The notes: generated by a model from the sequence alone, not told the origin. DNA of 64,000 bases from Lethocerus indicus (GCA_019843655.1 JACDQD010000002.1:13477154-13541153), one strand, 5' to 3'; positions 34,840 through 47,720 are shown, counted from the stretch's first letter. Translations and numbers: made by a program.

Positions 34840-34960
34840 ATTAAAGGTCCGTTAATATTTATTAATAACCCAACAATTTACGGCGCCTCGCCAGTGGAGA
34901 GAGCCTCGCCCTGGCTGTAATTACAAACTTAATGCAGTTATTTTATTATTATTCTTGTTT
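34840..34960. promoter_or_regulatory. Homeodomain-core cluster
   Basis: ATGATAATTAAAGG, TTAATATTTATTAATAA and GGCTGTAATTACAAAC lie within about 90 bp. The last contains the recurrent GCTGTAATTACA 12-mer (34914-34925). Confidence 0.35.
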
Positions 34961-35291
34961 TTTTTGTCTTTTCTGTTATTAATGCGTTATTTAACAGGGT
35001 GCCCGACAGGCAGTCGCGTCTGCACACTGTTCCCTTGGTCACTTAATATACTTCCCAGTTTGGCCACGCCTAGTTCTATTCCATTATTATAATCTTGAGT
35101 TCGTGTAACATTCAGCTACGACCGTTGTTTACGTAATATGCATACATTGATATTAAATTCAATAGATGCGTTATCTATACAATCCTGTTATACGTATATA
35201 CCCTACATGATATCGTAGTGTGACTAAATATGTGTTACTTAATTCTTGTTATTATTTCAGTCAGCAATTTAACTTTAAATCATCGTTGACG

Positions 35292-35334
<43 letters not shown>

Positions 35335-36580
35335 ATGCGTACGATTTCTAAGACTAAATGATACTTTGCTAATTGATATGATGAAAAGAATTCAGTTTCA
35401 ACATGACTGGCCGAGTTGTCCGATAGTGCAGGGTGGCACGAAACATAAATTTTCGTTTAAAACTCAGATTCGATATTGGATTTAATGAGCGGCTTTTTTA
35501 TGCAACGAGGTTAATGAGGCATTTCCAGCGCAAATCAGATAACCCCGGGACCACTTTGGCTCCAGTCCTGCAGCCCAACCGACTGTTTGCAATTAATTGG
35601 TCTGGCGGTTCTAGGTAAACGGTGAAATTTAAATCTCAAACCGGGCTGAAATTCTTCTCAAACCAATTCGTCAATATTTGTTTTTAAAATGCGGTCCCTT
35701 TACTGTAGAGTAGCGCGGCTTATTATTTCTTAATCCCCCGAATCCCCCCGTTGCCGGGATCGGCCCGTCTGCCTTTAATGATATGCGCTCAAAACGAGAT
35801 TATTACCATGATTTATAAGGTATCCTTCGGACCATTTCACAACAGAATTTTATATTTATAAGTTATTGCTCTAATACAAAATAATTAATGTTACGAACAA
35901 CCCCGTAATGAGCTTAAACGCAGTTATAAATGGGAGCGTGAAATGGCTCTCACCCAGCGAAGAGGATATTGATACTACCTTCGTCAGATTTTTTTTCAGG
36001 GAACGCGATAAATCTGAATTAACCTTTCGTATCTCCTTCAGATTTAAAATTGCGAGAGTTTTCTGAGAATAAAAATTCCCCGAAGGACATTAATAGTGTG
36101 TAATCTGCGTTGACGCAGACTTCGGCTTTAAATTAGTTTTTATCATTTTTTAACAACCACCGAAGTTCCGAAATGATATATGAGCCATCGTTGAGGATTG
36201 TGCTAATTAACGGGTGAGATACCCCCCCGGGCATCCTCCCTGTAACTCAGCTGGGCTAATGAACAGTTAATCAGAATATTATGGGCAATCACTAGGATTG
36301 AACCAATTGATTTTCTTCAGCTTGAATTGTTTTATTATTTCCGCATTAATGTTTAAATGGACAGGTCTAACTCGAAATGAGTATATTAAATGATTAATTC
36401 TATTCCTTTTCCATCGGTTAGAGTTATGGACGATCTTAGATGTGGGGCTAATACAAATTCAATATTGGTGGTTTCTGTTGTAGTCGAGGTCTGTTTAAAT
36501 CCGAAAAAAGTTAACAATTCGTTTTGAACGCCACAACCACTTCCCGGGCAGTCAATTTTGACTCGGTTGTGTACTTAAGC
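34961..36580. other. AT-rich non-coding stretch
   Basis: No gene is supported. It has a (TA)n array at 35296-35327 and a TCTGCG-TTGA-CGCAGA hairpin at 36104-36119. A small C-rich piece (35730-35775) includes ATTCGGGGGATTA on the minus strand, a K50 homeodomain-type core. Confidence 0.6.
35296..35327. repeat. (TA)16 microsatellite
   Basis: An uninterrupted TA alternation flanked by GTATG and CATGTATATGCGTAC. Confidence 0.95.
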
Positions 36581-38369
36581 TGTCGCATTTGAACATGAGA
36601 TATGAGGAGGGGCCAGCTAGCCAGCTTTCAAATAACATTCAATGTGCCGGCCGGCGTGGGCGCACCGCTCCGCTCCTACGGTACAGCCTTCTTTCTCTTC
36701 TCCATCTCTCTCTCTCTCTCTCTCTTCTGCGTCTCATTAGACATAACTGTTTATATCGCGGCTTATTATAGCGTCGAGGGGACACATATAATTCATATCT
36801 CATATTGTTCGCCTTAACGAGGAGCATAAAATTGATAATGGGATAATAGGGCGAAGTGAGAAAGCCGGGGTGGTGGGGTGGGAGAAACTCGCCTCTGACT
36901 TATGGCCTATATCCTCACATGCGTATTATTCCAAACCGATGTTAATCAAACACCCTGTATTATTTCAACGGGGGACAAACATAGGTTTGTCCTCTCGGCG
37001 GTCGCGATGGATGGTCCATTCTTCCAATAAAACACGTACGCGACAAAACATTATTCCTTATATAATTGGTGTATATCGGCTCGGAAATAAGTTATCATCA
37101 TTGCCATTAATCATTTGGAGATTAGGATGCGGGAGAGGTACCCGAGGGTCACGTTTATTCCCATTATCATGCCATTAACAGGCGGTATTGAGGGCGAATC
37201 TTTCAAATATGCCACTGAGAATAGAGACTGCAATATAAAAAGACTATGGTGTAACTAACTAACTTACAGTATTAAAAAATTGATCGTTTATTCTAATGAT
37301 AAAACATGAAAAAATGAATTAATGGGTCCTGCATTTTTTCTAATTCAAAATTCCAAGTGGATCTTTATGCACTCTTAGCTTCTCTGAAATTCAAGGATGA
37401 CTTACAAAAATATGAGAGGAAATTAAATACCGTGTGATTTTTTTCTCATCTGCTTCCACCTATAATAAAATTACTCGGTACTTTCACTTATCAGAATAGT
37501 TTTAATTTTATGGGAGACTGCCCTCCCATTTAAGTATCTGAGAAATCTAGCATTATGTGGAGGGATCGGAAATAAATAGTATCGGGTAACGGTAAAAAAA
37601 ATTCAGTTAGGTGGACCAGAAGGCGCTGAAGCCACTACCGGATTGAGTTATCGTGCTTATATTGAAAGCAGTTGGCCGGAGGTGTAAAATAATAAGAAAA
37701 AAAATAAAATAAACCGAATAAGAGCGGAGTGGATAGGAGCGACAAAAGGAAGAGAAGAACTGTTGTAGAACAGATATAGGGTGTAGGCGTCCAGGCGGTC
37801 TGTCTCCTCGGAGACGAAGGACACAATAAACATTTCAACACATGATTTAACAACTGATATTCACCGCCATTGGCCACATATCACACCGCGTTTCTCCCGC
37901 AGACGCCGCACCGGTGACGGACTTCGAAGGCCGCCCAATCCCCCTCTTGACCAACATTTATAGTTTTATAAATAAATCCGGCGCCCTCCTTCTAAAATAC
38001 ACTTTATCTGGTTCACCAACCGAGTTCAAAAATTAGATCCTTTAACATCTAACTGCTTAGACCACTTATTGCTAGTAAAGTCCATGCACATATAAATATT
38101 ATATTCGGATCAAGAAATATTTGATTCAATTTTCCCATATCAACCTTCTTTAATAGAAATACACCTACTCCGGTCATTGAAACTCTTAACTGTGAATACT
38201 TACCTTACGTTTAATGAACTAGAATTGATTACATTAAGGGGTTCGGATTCCTAAACCGTTCCGCAATTACAGAACCGGTCGATTCGCTATTGTGCTCGCA
38301 TTAACTTATTACCAAAGCCGCTAAAGGTAGTGTACTAATTGCCTATAGAGATGTAGAACTTCATCAGTT
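36581..38369. other. Non-coding stretch
   Basis: No gene is supported. (CT)10 lies at 36705-36724 after a GC-rich GCCGGCCGGCG segment. 36840-37180 is moderately GC-rich with an unrecognised 102-codon frame; the remainder is AT-rich. Confidence 0.55.
36705..36724 (+). repeat. (TC)10 microsatellite
   Basis: An uninterrupted TC run of 20 bases. Confidence 0.9.
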
Positions 38370-38870
38370 GGTTTGATTAATGAGCGTCGCCCGAGGATTG
38401 GAGGAGCACAAAAGGATAAAAGGGATAATCTGTCTATCAATCTACGAGCGGGGTGTTTTTTTTGCGTCCTCATCGACGATCAAATCGGTTTGTTTACATC
38501 GGCTTATTTATTGCTACTTATTAATCAGAACCGGCGGGACGGACAATGGCAACGGACGTTCGGGGCAATAAAAACATCAACGACGGAAGGCTGGAATTTT
38601 AATTGACTCCATTAGATTATAAGCGACTCGGGCTGTACACCGATGCTCGTCCCAATGTCAGTCCGAATTATCTTCATTAATTCGCGTGCGAGAGAGAGCC
38701 GGCCGGTATAAGACGGCGCCCGGTCCCCCGGCAACCTTGCTCCAGCTCCTATTGACCCGACTGCCGAGAAATAATTGGCGCCGCCGATAATGCTGGCGTT
38801 GGCCAATATAAGCGTCAACCGCCAACGTCAATCCAGAAACTTAATTGGTTTCCCCGGATTAGAACCGCGG
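38370..38870. promoter_or_regulatory. Long regulatory-like block
   Basis: A CpG-rich block with TGTTTAC (Fox-type), GACAATGG (Sox-type), GGCAATAAAAAC (Hox/Cdx-type), CATTAATTCG, AAATAATTGGCGCC and CTTAATTGG cores spread over 450 bp. Overlapping frames in both strands are unrecognised. Motif diversity fits an enhancer; this is inference. Confidence 0.35.
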
Positions 38871-40200
38871 TTTTCACAAATTTGCTAATGATTTATTGCC
38901 CCCTGTTGGCCGGCGGAAACCAAAACTTCTTCACCGTATTCTTTCCTACAGTCGACACATTCAGGTCGTGCGTTAGTTCTCCTTACGGTGGCTTGTACCA
39001 TTACGTACCTTACTTAATTCCTATCGCCTGGCAGCCTGGCAGGTGGTTCATTAATTGTACATTTTCTATATCACATGTTTCGAGAAAGTAGCAATAGTTA
39101 GTATCTTTTTCTCAAGCCTTGTGCAGTGTTGTTTTAACCATCTTAAATGTTTCGAATTGGGTGCTTTAAAGGCTAACTTTTATTGCAAGAAAACGGCACT
39201 GTAAACTAACTGTTTCCATGAAATGCTAAATAGAATTTATTATTTAGTTAATTTGTAGCGTAGGTAGCAACTGAACGGTATTATGATCCAGATTCAATGA
39301 CACAATATAGCGATTAATGGCTTGTATTTCTAACTTTTAGACATATGAAATCTAACTCGTTTGAATTTACCGATACTGTTAAGTCAAATTTTCAAACCTA
39401 ATGTTGACGGTAAGGACAAACAAAACATAAATCATAATAGGTACTCAACATAAAAGGCGTAAAGTCATAACCGTGCCAAGAATTGATTGGCATGAACAAT
39501 GATGTTATTTGACATTATTTTCATTAATTTACGTTATTCTGAATTATTCTGTTAGAACATACATTATTGTGGAAATAATTTAATCTTTCTATTACGATGC
39601 TTTCTTGTATTTTAACGTCAATATACGTATAAGAATATACATATATAAGTATTCATGCACCGGAAGTGCAGTTCCATAATTCATGTTAAAATATTACCTA
39701 CGACCCTGGAAAGAAGACAGAAGGGTTCAAAGGTTGGCCAGTCGAGTGCTTATTGCGCAGTTAATACATATGCATGTTTTAAAGACTGCGCTTGTAACCG
39801 TTCATAAACACAGATCTAACTATAATTTGTACGTGTCATAATAATATTCCGATTGTTTTATTCAATTATTTACGACTCTCGCTCGTACATAAAATTTTTC
39901 AATCCCCGTTTGTTCCCACTTTTGAAATACTTGCTAGCTGGTTAAGGTTACGAAGATATAATTGATCATAAAATATCGCGATTAAAGGCCGTTCACGTTG
40001 AAACTAAAATTGCACTGGTAGGTTAGATTGAAACAAAATTGCTTGTGTCAAATAGACGATGAATAAGAAGATGGTCTGTACGGATAACTATTCCTCCTTA
40101 TGTATATCTTCGTTATGTATTATGGTAATATTTCATTATGTTTAGTTTGAAATGTCCCCTCTGTTCTGGGAAACATCCAGCTTGGAATGTTTTTCCAGTC
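38871..40200. other. Mostly AT-rich non-coding stretch
   Basis: No gene is supported. The 69-codon frame at 38882-39091 is hydrophobic but unrecognised. From 39100 the DNA is AT-rich with no clear feature. Confidence 0.55.
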
Positions 40201-40209
40201 AGCAAGATA

Positions 40210-40290
40210 TTAATACATCCCGAAGACATAAAGTCGGCGTCAAATTATGAGGCCCCGATCCCCTGCCGGCTGTGGAATTCACCCGGATAG
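40210..40290. repeat. Diverged local duplicate, copy A
   Basis: TTAATACATCCCGAAGACA (from 40210), continuing into TAAAGT, is followed 63 bp later by GGAATTCACCCG (from 40274). The same pair recurs in copy B at 40411 with near-identical spacing. Confidence 0.4.
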
Positions 40291-40410
40291 CGTTCGCGGT
40301 TAACTTCATTTATTTATTTTTAGTTCCGGACAGTCGGCCACTGATTCCAGGAAATATTCTAGCCAGTAGAGTTACTTAAGCGGCCCATAAGAATCTCTAA
40401 GAAAACACCA

Positions 40411-40490
40411 TTAATGCAATCCGGGAGACATAAAGTGGACGGCGGCCGAGATTGCAGGGCTGGAGGGGTCTGGAATTTACCCGCCGCTTT
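40411..40490. repeat. Diverged local duplicate, copy B
   Basis: TTAATGCAATCCGGGAGACA (from 40411), continuing into TAAAGT, is followed 61 bp later by GGAATTTACCCG. It is offset about 200 bp from copy A. The sequence between the two motifs has diverged beyond confident alignment by eye. Confidence 0.4.
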
Positions 40491-40499
40491 AATTCTGAG

Positions 40500-40829
40500 T
40501 TCTGGCCATGAAGCTGTTCTGGAATGCGCACTATTTCTTGGCGGGGCCTCAGGCCCGTTGAACAGGTTGCAAGTGAGTGACCCGTCACCGCTCTTATATT
40601 CCAGTAGCGGCTAAGTTAATCCTAGCTTCCTGCCCTCAACAATCCTGGCGTCGTCCTCAAGCCCGCTCTAAACAACCGAAGTAATGCTACAGTAATGCCC
40701 CGAGAAGCAAACGGGTAGGTTACCTTCAGTCTTCACATTCCTACGTAATCGCCCTTCAATTTCCATATCGACTCGAGAAAGACACAGTCCACTGGAATTC
40801 AATCCACTGTACAAACAGATACTAACAGT
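40500..40829. other. Non-coding spacer
   Basis: Nothing recognisable. Confidence 0.5.
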
Positions 40830-41690
40830 TATTAATATTCAACCTCCGCTAATATCGGATGATACTGTGTACCTTCTACCAGCGAGGGTAGAACCCATAA
40901 ATATCCGAGATTATTGCTATTTTTGAAGAACACAAGAGACCCCTTGGCCACTGGAGCTCCCCTGGGTGTGGCCCGCTTCCGACCTTCCGGAACTCTTACT
41001 TGTGCCTTCATCGCGCTATCTAACCGACCCGGGGGTTGGAAAATTGCTTGAAAGCTGGTCCGGATGGGCGAATATTCGCCTGATTTATGTAAGCAATATC
41101 TGGGCCAAAACCAATCGGCGGTCGGGCCCGAGACGGTCCCGATAAGGGCTCTAATAAAGTCCGGATCGCTTGTCGGTATAATTAGGCCGGGCCCACTCTT
41201 AATTACCACCGTCGCTTTTATTGACCGTGATTTATGAGCGGAGTATTTTAGAGAGGACGAGAAGGTTGGCAGCGCTCGCCCAACCTGCTCTTCCTCGCCA
41301 ATTGCCAATTAGATTTGGAGAGAGGTACCGTGAAATTGCCGATTAGCTCGGAACGGCATATTTAATTACGGGACAGTCGTTATTGAACTCGCCACACAAT
41401 TAAACTTACCTCCCATTTTCTGTCTGTAATAAGGCAGCGGTTTATAATTATTTTCCGACCGATTGTTATTTGTACGGTGCGGTCGGTATCGACGAGGAAC
41501 ACGAATTATAGTTTTCATCGCGCGTAAGACGTAAAGCGAGCCCCCGTATCGGGAGGGTATACGGCGCTGGCGCCGTGAGATATGTCTTCGCCGGGTGTTA
41601 TACATCATGGACCGGCCTCCATTATGTAAACCGGAGTTGTCGTCGGAATATTTTAATTCAATAAATTACACCTGACCGAATATAACTTCT
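40830..41690. promoter_or_regulatory. Long CpG-rich regulatory-like block
   Basis: One of the longest such blocks. It contains GGTATAATTAGGCC, CTTAATTACCACC, GTGATTTATGAGC (Hox-type), ATTTAATTACGGG and GGCGCC, set in CpG-rich sequence. The minus-strand 158-codon frame (41308-40832) lacks an ATG start, has an in-frame stop directly before it, and has no known domain; several frames this long are expected by chance in GC-rich DNA. Enhancer function is inferred. Confidence 0.35.
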
Positions 41691-42229
41691 CTATTGTCTC
41701 AGCGCGGACATTTGTAATCGTCGTGGGTCGTTCCCCCCTTGCTCCTAACCATTTTTGAGTTTCAACTCTCTCGCACGGAAAACCTAATTGTTTACCTGCA
41801 GACGGGAGTGTTGTAAATCATTCTGTAGTATAATATGGGCATACGCTCGGTGGAACTTTTTCTTTATTAAAAAAGACCCCTCGGACTTTATGTATTATGT
41901 AATGTGACGGTACGATTCTGCCGCTAAAACAAGCATCATACATATTTTCCGCGCTAAAATGTCTTATTCGCACTATTTGATTAAGTACGTCCATTTAATA
42001 TTTACGAGTAGTAAATTTCTCCTTGCGAAACGTGCATTCCTCGATCAGCATTCATGATTCCTACTTATTTGTTTAAGGACTTTGTTCATTAACAGTGAGC
42101 TGTCATGCAAATTTAGACAAATAGACAAGTAGTTTTAGTGAAATACACCTGTAGCCAGGCAGTATGGGAGCAAAACTTTCACTGATACCGGCCAGAAGAG
42201 AGAACTAAAAAAGTAGAAAAAAGCAGGAA
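41691..42229. other. AT-rich non-coding stretch
   Basis: Nothing recognisable. Confidence 0.55.
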
Positions 42230-42780
42230 TGAAACTAAAGTGGAATGAACCCACATTCGAAGTAGAATTCAGCGGTCGGGCCGGCCATGAACATTAATTT
42301 CTCAATGATGAGGTACGATAATTACATTAAAAATAAAAGAGCCGCGTGTAATGTTCGGATTCAGTAAAGTGGCTCATCCGGCAATGAAGTAGAACAAGTT
42401 CTGGAGCCGGCGTTTCGATAATAGGGTCGCTGGAACGATTAATTTACGATCAACGTAAAAATGAATCGGTTTCAGAGGGGGTGAGGTGGCCTCCCACGTG
42501 GGACCGCCCGCTGGTGGCGGCGGTTGATCTTCTGACCGCTAAGATTAATGCCGGTGGCCACTCGCTCCTACCCGGCTTCCGCAACCAATTTTCGCCCAGG
42601 GAGGCCAAATACTTGGCTTTCCTCGGACTCCAATTAGAACGCACTTCAGAAGTCGCCGATACATTAAAATTAATGTTTAGCTGGCGCGGGTACATTTGTT
42701 CCGGCCCGTTTTTAAAATTACATTGTATTTATTCTTCAATCCGAACTGTCGCCGCTTCTACATAATCAAAAACATTAAAC
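42230..42780. promoter_or_regulatory. CpG-rich block with a G-box palindrome
   Basis: The block has homeodomain cores (ACATTAATTT, CGATAATTACATTA) and the perfect palindrome TCCCACGTGGGA at 42492-42503, which holds a CACGTG E-box used by Myc/USF/PAS-type bHLH factors. Overlapping 81- and 94-codon frames on opposite strands are unrecognised. Confidence 0.35.
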
Positions 42781-43399
42781 CGTATGTACTTTTCAAATTA
42801 ATATCTTTCCTAATTATAGGTATAATATATTAATAGTTTGCTACACGGCCGTCACAGCATGTTAGTTTTATTTACAGATTCGTGACTGCATCTTAAAATT
42901 ATTCCACTACCAATAATTACTCTCCGTCGATTACGCGAGCCGAGGAATTAAAACCATTCTGGATAGTTTATTTAATTACGGACACAGCCTTCGGCTGTAA
43001 TTTCTAGGTTAGAGTTTATAGAAAAACGGTAGATTTTCTAAATTAAACAAAAACAGCTCAATTAAATTTACAAATCCCAATGCCAGCCTGTTTTGCGGCG
43101 AGCAGACACCGCCGTCTATCAGTATAAAAAGATCAAAAACACGCCGACTAATTGGTAGAATTCGAACAACGTGTGGTTTTCAGCGTCCATTCCAAGTTTT
43201 TCTATAATCGAAAACGTTTTTACCGCCCGTCAAGTGGACCGTTTTACCTTCACCGTTTCTCGTTTTGATAAAAAGATACAAGAGTCTTATTAAGGCACCG
43301 TATTAGACGAAGGCCTTTCAGAGATAAGTCGCTTTCACCTCTATTTACGGTCGGACTCTGCGTTTATTTCAATATTATGTTGTGGTACACGACCCAGCC
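42781..43399. other. AT-rich spacer with a small hairpin
   Basis: ACAGCC-TTC-GGCTGT (42984-42998) follows TTTAATTACGG. Otherwise nothing is recognisable. Confidence 0.5.
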
Positions 43400-43560
43400 A
43401 CCTGCTCGGCACCGCAGCCGCGTGGGCGTTTCGCCGAGGAAAATCGCCGATTTAATAACGCCGCGTTACCATATTTATTATAAATTGTTAATAACAATGC
43501 ACGTGGGAGGAGGATATCGATAGTTAACGGCCGCTCTCGCTGTTCACAACAGCGTGTCTC
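43400..43560. promoter_or_regulatory. Block with Sox-type palindrome and hairpin
   Basis: ATTGTTA-A-TAACAAT (43484-43498) is a perfect inverted Sox-core pair, next to GCACGTGGG (E-box). CGCTGTT-CAC-AACAGCG (43538-43554) is a perfect 7-bp hairpin. GTCTCGC and similar CpG-rich pieces surround them. Confidence 0.4.
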
Positions 43561-44449
43561 GCTTCGACAAAAAAGGAAAATTATACTTTCTTTCTGAGCC
43601 TTATTTACTTCAATTTTGTATTTATTAATCGGTTCATTCTGTCATTCTTATTGCCCCAAGCGAGCGGAATATTAACCTTTAAATTATTCGGAGTTTCAAT
43701 AAATAAAAGTTGAACGTTTTAAAGTTACCTCCTGAATAGAAGAAATCACGTATTATGTAGGGAAATTTTATAGCGCGTATGTTCTCCTCCTTCCCGTTTA
43801 ATATACTACACATTTATTAATTGTTAATCAGCGGTACCCGTTATCGGGGACGGTGTCTAATGCGGTCTAGTATCCGGTTACCACCCAGGAGGATGAAAAG
43901 AGCCTAGTTTTGGCCACGAGGAAATAAATGGGCCGGCGAAACATGATCTATTCAGACTCGGGGCTTTATCTTACCCCGCGCACACACCGCTCTATGACCA
44001 CCACCCGCCGTCGGCAACACCGTTAGCACCTCCGTATTTCGCCCCAGATAAATATATTTCCGCCCCAGAACTCCACCCAGTAACAAGCCTCAATGAACTG
44101 ATTTTTCAAGGAACTAGCGGAACCATGTGTATGACTTGGAAATGGATAATAAGTGGATCCTTACTTGATAATATTTAAAAAAATCATTTTTTAATTTTGA
44201 TTCATTGTTTTACAAGGCAGCAAAGGGTAGATTTTGATAGTTTAATATACAATGTTCCAGGAGGGGGGTTCGTGACTTGTCCCCTACCGTAATTTAATTG
44301 CGTTAGCCAGTAACGGACTCTTAATAAAAACTAGATACACGTAAAATGAATACTATAAATCATATCCGGTCGCCAGTAACAGTATTCATAAAATTGTTTA
44401 GGATCAATGTACACGACTAGGAGTGCGATCGTTTGAAAAATTCTGCAAT
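43561..44449. other. Non-coding stretch
   Basis: No gene is supported. AT-rich with short GC-richer pieces at 43840-44060. Confidence 0.55.
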
Positions 44450-45730
44450 AAAATAAGAGGCGATGATTGGTCGGTATCCCGTCCCGCGTGTCTCAGTGGC
44501 ATATATTAGTGAAGATGTTGGGTGTTGAGTGCGCCGACGAGCCACTATCTATTTCACACCTGGGCCCATTATTCAAAAACCCGCGGCCGGATTAAGATTT
44601 TTGTTTTGAAAACACACGCGATTCCGCAGGCCGCCAAATAAGGGCCGACATTAGACCTCATTCCTTTGCGGCCGGACCAGTGATCGGAGGGGGAATCCCG
44701 ATCCGACTCCTCTCTCCCGCTTTTACCACCAGAAATGTTTATTCAATTTCAGCCGCCAGTCTCCGAATTATTGGTTTAGGCTAGGTAACTAATAGGTAAC
44801 TAGGTCACATTCGCATTCAATTTTCTAACTGCTGATCCTAGAGCCTGTACCCACGTCCTGGAGAAGTTTGTGTTGTAGGGAGGAAACTTCGGGGAGGGAA
44901 AAAACCTTCTCTTTAACAAGTTATCCTTGACCGCTGTGAATAAACCGTTCCCGCCTTATAATGTTTCTTCGGAACAGATTAGTATAGAGCTTGCGTGAAT
45001 TTGGCTTGGGCGAAAAACGGTGATTGCACTATTATTGACTATAAGTTGGGAACGAAACTGTCGACATCTCGTATTTGTTTCCAAAGGCAAACAGCGTCAT
45101 TCCCCGAATGTGTTTGGATCTGTGGCAGCTATTTGGGCTAGGGTAGTTTCGAATTACCATAGAATAATCTGTAGCCACAATTCAATTCGAATAGCACTCC
45201 TATCGTTACGTCGAGTCCGACGAATGCTTAATGACTCCACGATTCCGTGCCGGAGTACCCGGACCCCCTTAATGGGTACAGGAGTGGGCAGCCTGCCGAT
45301 AGAACTGTGACTCATTTATTTTAATTCCGATAATACGGAGTTTTATTTTCTCGACCCAACGCGGTGTTACCGGCCAAATGCGGCAGGTCATGTGCGGGAG
45401 GCTTGCATCACGTAGCGCGGGATCATGCCCGCTAAAAGGGAAATTCGCCTCCCGGTTAGATTTTATAACAAAAGACCAGCACAACTGGAGCACAATGCGC
45501 TGACCCTTCCGGTCATGCGACCCATATACGTTGTAAGAAGCCGCCGGGCCCCGAGCGTGCTTTCATTGTCATTGCCTGACTTTCCGCTAACAGCGCCAGC
45601 CAACCATTAAACGGGGGAGGCGGTCCGATCGGAATCTGATTTAATTATTACCAAATGATAAGAGAGAGATAACCGGCTTAGAACGGAGGGTTAGTGACCC
45701 GTGAAACTGGGGCGAAACGTCGGGATTTTC
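44450..45730. other. Mixed GC-richer stretch, regulatory-like
   Basis: No gene is supported. It includes CGGATTAAG (K50-type core) near 44589 and TAGGTAACT repeated at 44783 and 44795. An unrecognised 96-codon frame lies at 45020-45310. The GATA pair TGATAAG (45656-45662) and AGATAA (45667-45672) is separated by a GAGA run. Confidence 0.35.
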
Positions 45731-47070
45731 TTTGAAGTAAATTGCAATTCTGAAGGGCAATATGCACCTTCCATCAGATATGGTTTACGATTAACTATTG
45801 TAAAATCGTCTGATTTATATTTCTCGGAGTAAATTGCTTAGAACAATACTTTTACTTACGATGATATTAGTAACAAGACTCAAATAAATTTTATAATATA
45901 TTTATGAGGATGCCTGAAAGAATTAAGTACACTATGTTTATAATTTATGTAACATACATAACAAACTATAAACATCAAAAGATATTTCGGTTTATATGAA
46001 TGGCATCAATGTCTTGCTTGTCAAATGTTCACAGTTGCAAGAAGCAGCAGATGACTTCAATGCAAGAACGTAGTTCGACATTTATTCTGGTTTTTGTTAT
46101 ACTGTAAATAGTATTCCATTTTATGTATAGTAATTTTCAGGGAGCGCTACAAGGTCCCGTGGAGAAGGTAGTCGCGGAGTCCATTTAAATTAAATATAAG
46201 AACTATAGTGCCATTAAGTGCGAACAGGAGCGGGCCAGTAAATAAGTTTTAATTGCTTCCAGCTACCATCCCGGCTTTATGTTCAATAAAGATTAAATGC
46301 ATCTAATACGTCTGTAATGTTTATCGCGGTCATATATAATGGACAACACCGCCCGGTGTAAAATCTCGTTTTAAGGATAGTTATTATTATTTCTTTTATT
46401 CGCCAAGAAGCGAAAGACGACATTCCGTCGATGCCTTCCAAGTAATGGGCCTCAGGAGTGAATACCTCAGGAGCCACTACCTATTCCCGGGTTTTCCTTG
46501 AAAAATAAATTCTCCATTAATTTCCATTCTGCGATTGCCCGTTATTACTTTTGATTCCAGTTTTAATGCATCATCATAGGTATATTAATATTACCTACAA
46601 TTAATATTTTTATAGCAACTTTCATGGAATTCATTTATACGGTAGTTGTGTAATAAATACTATTTCCCAGTTTATTGTTTTACAACATCGGTTGGTTAAC
46701 CGTTTGTTATTTCGATCGTGTGTCACCGCACTGTCACTGGTCTTTTAAATTTAAACTGAATTTTTATCGAAAGTAAAAGTGCAAACATGACTCCCCACAG
46801 AATGGAAAGTAAGTCTTCTCTGTACATATTTAAGGGCGCCTTTAAGGGACTACCTATTTACTTACTACCTATTTTACGTTTCATCCATCAACCCTACCAC
46901 GTTACTGTTACTGCACGTTACTGCATATGTTTTGTTTAATTGAACTCAAATTTTTTTTTGAAAATTTTAATGAGTATAATGTATGATTTTATAGACATCA
47001 TGTACTACATTATTGTATGTAGTATTCCTTGGGCTAGGAACTCTCTCTGAAATTTTGAAATAAAAGTATT
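45731..47070. other. Mostly AT-rich non-coding stretch
   Basis: No established gene. A short candidate exon is noted separately at 46787. A near-palindrome TAGGTA-TATTAATAT-TACCTA lies at about 46576. Confidence 0.5.
46787..46939 (+). other. Short ATG frame with donor-like site, doubtful first exon
   Basis: An ATG in the favourable context GCAAACATGA opens a 50-codon frame. Twenty bases in, AAA|GTAAGTC is a near-perfect splice donor, so a very short first coding exon is conceivable. The translation is not recognised and no promoter motif is decisive. Chance is the more likely explanation. Confidence 0.12.
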
Positions 47071-47720
47071 ATTAGGATGACAAAGCATCGGCAAACCAGT
47101 GTGAGATTGAAATAAAGGCTGGGAATACGTCGACCTTGGCGACTGGACTAGCAAGCGATTTAATTATTAGTAGGGGGAATAACGCGTCGTTATCAACTGC
47201 GGCTATAATTTTTATGCAAAAGCCGCGGTCGGGGCGCTCCGGGGGCGATTCGTGCCCACATTTTCTGATTCTCACGGTCCAAACACCCAAAGACTGGGTG
47301 GGCAAAAGGAATATTTCAACTGGTTTGTCCGGTCCCTCCCTTGAGGAGATGGACCTCGGCCAGACGGTCCCGCGCTCTCGTTTCGAAATTATCGGCGGGA
47401 GTCAAATTTAAATCTCACCTTAGGTGTAAAATAGAGGCGTCTGCTTGGATTGTGATTGCGGTGCGGGGGCCGCCGAACACGACTCCCCCCCCCCGCGTGT
47501 TTTATGCAGAAAAACGGCATCGGACATCGCGGGCGTGTACACATGTACTCGATTAAGTTGTCTTCGGCATTACGACCGGTGTCGATTGTCGACCGAGTTC
47601 AATAAAAGTTTATACTAGTCGGTCTTGGGCCATTTCCAACTTCTTTTTCCGCACGAATAAAATCAGGCTCTGAAAAATGAACGAACTGTCGGGTTTCGAA
47701 CGGGGAATCGGATCTTAATT
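47071..47720. promoter_or_regulatory. CpG-rich regulatory-like block
   Basis: GGCGACTGG and CGATTTAATTATTAG sit with CpG-rich sequence and a C9 run (47486-47494). Overlapping frames of 71-91 codons are unrecognised. Confidence 0.28.

Noticed and set aside
40832..41308. 158-codon open frame on the minus strand
   Set aside because: No ATG start, an in-frame stop directly before it, no recognisable domain, and frames of this length are expected by chance in GC-rich DNA.
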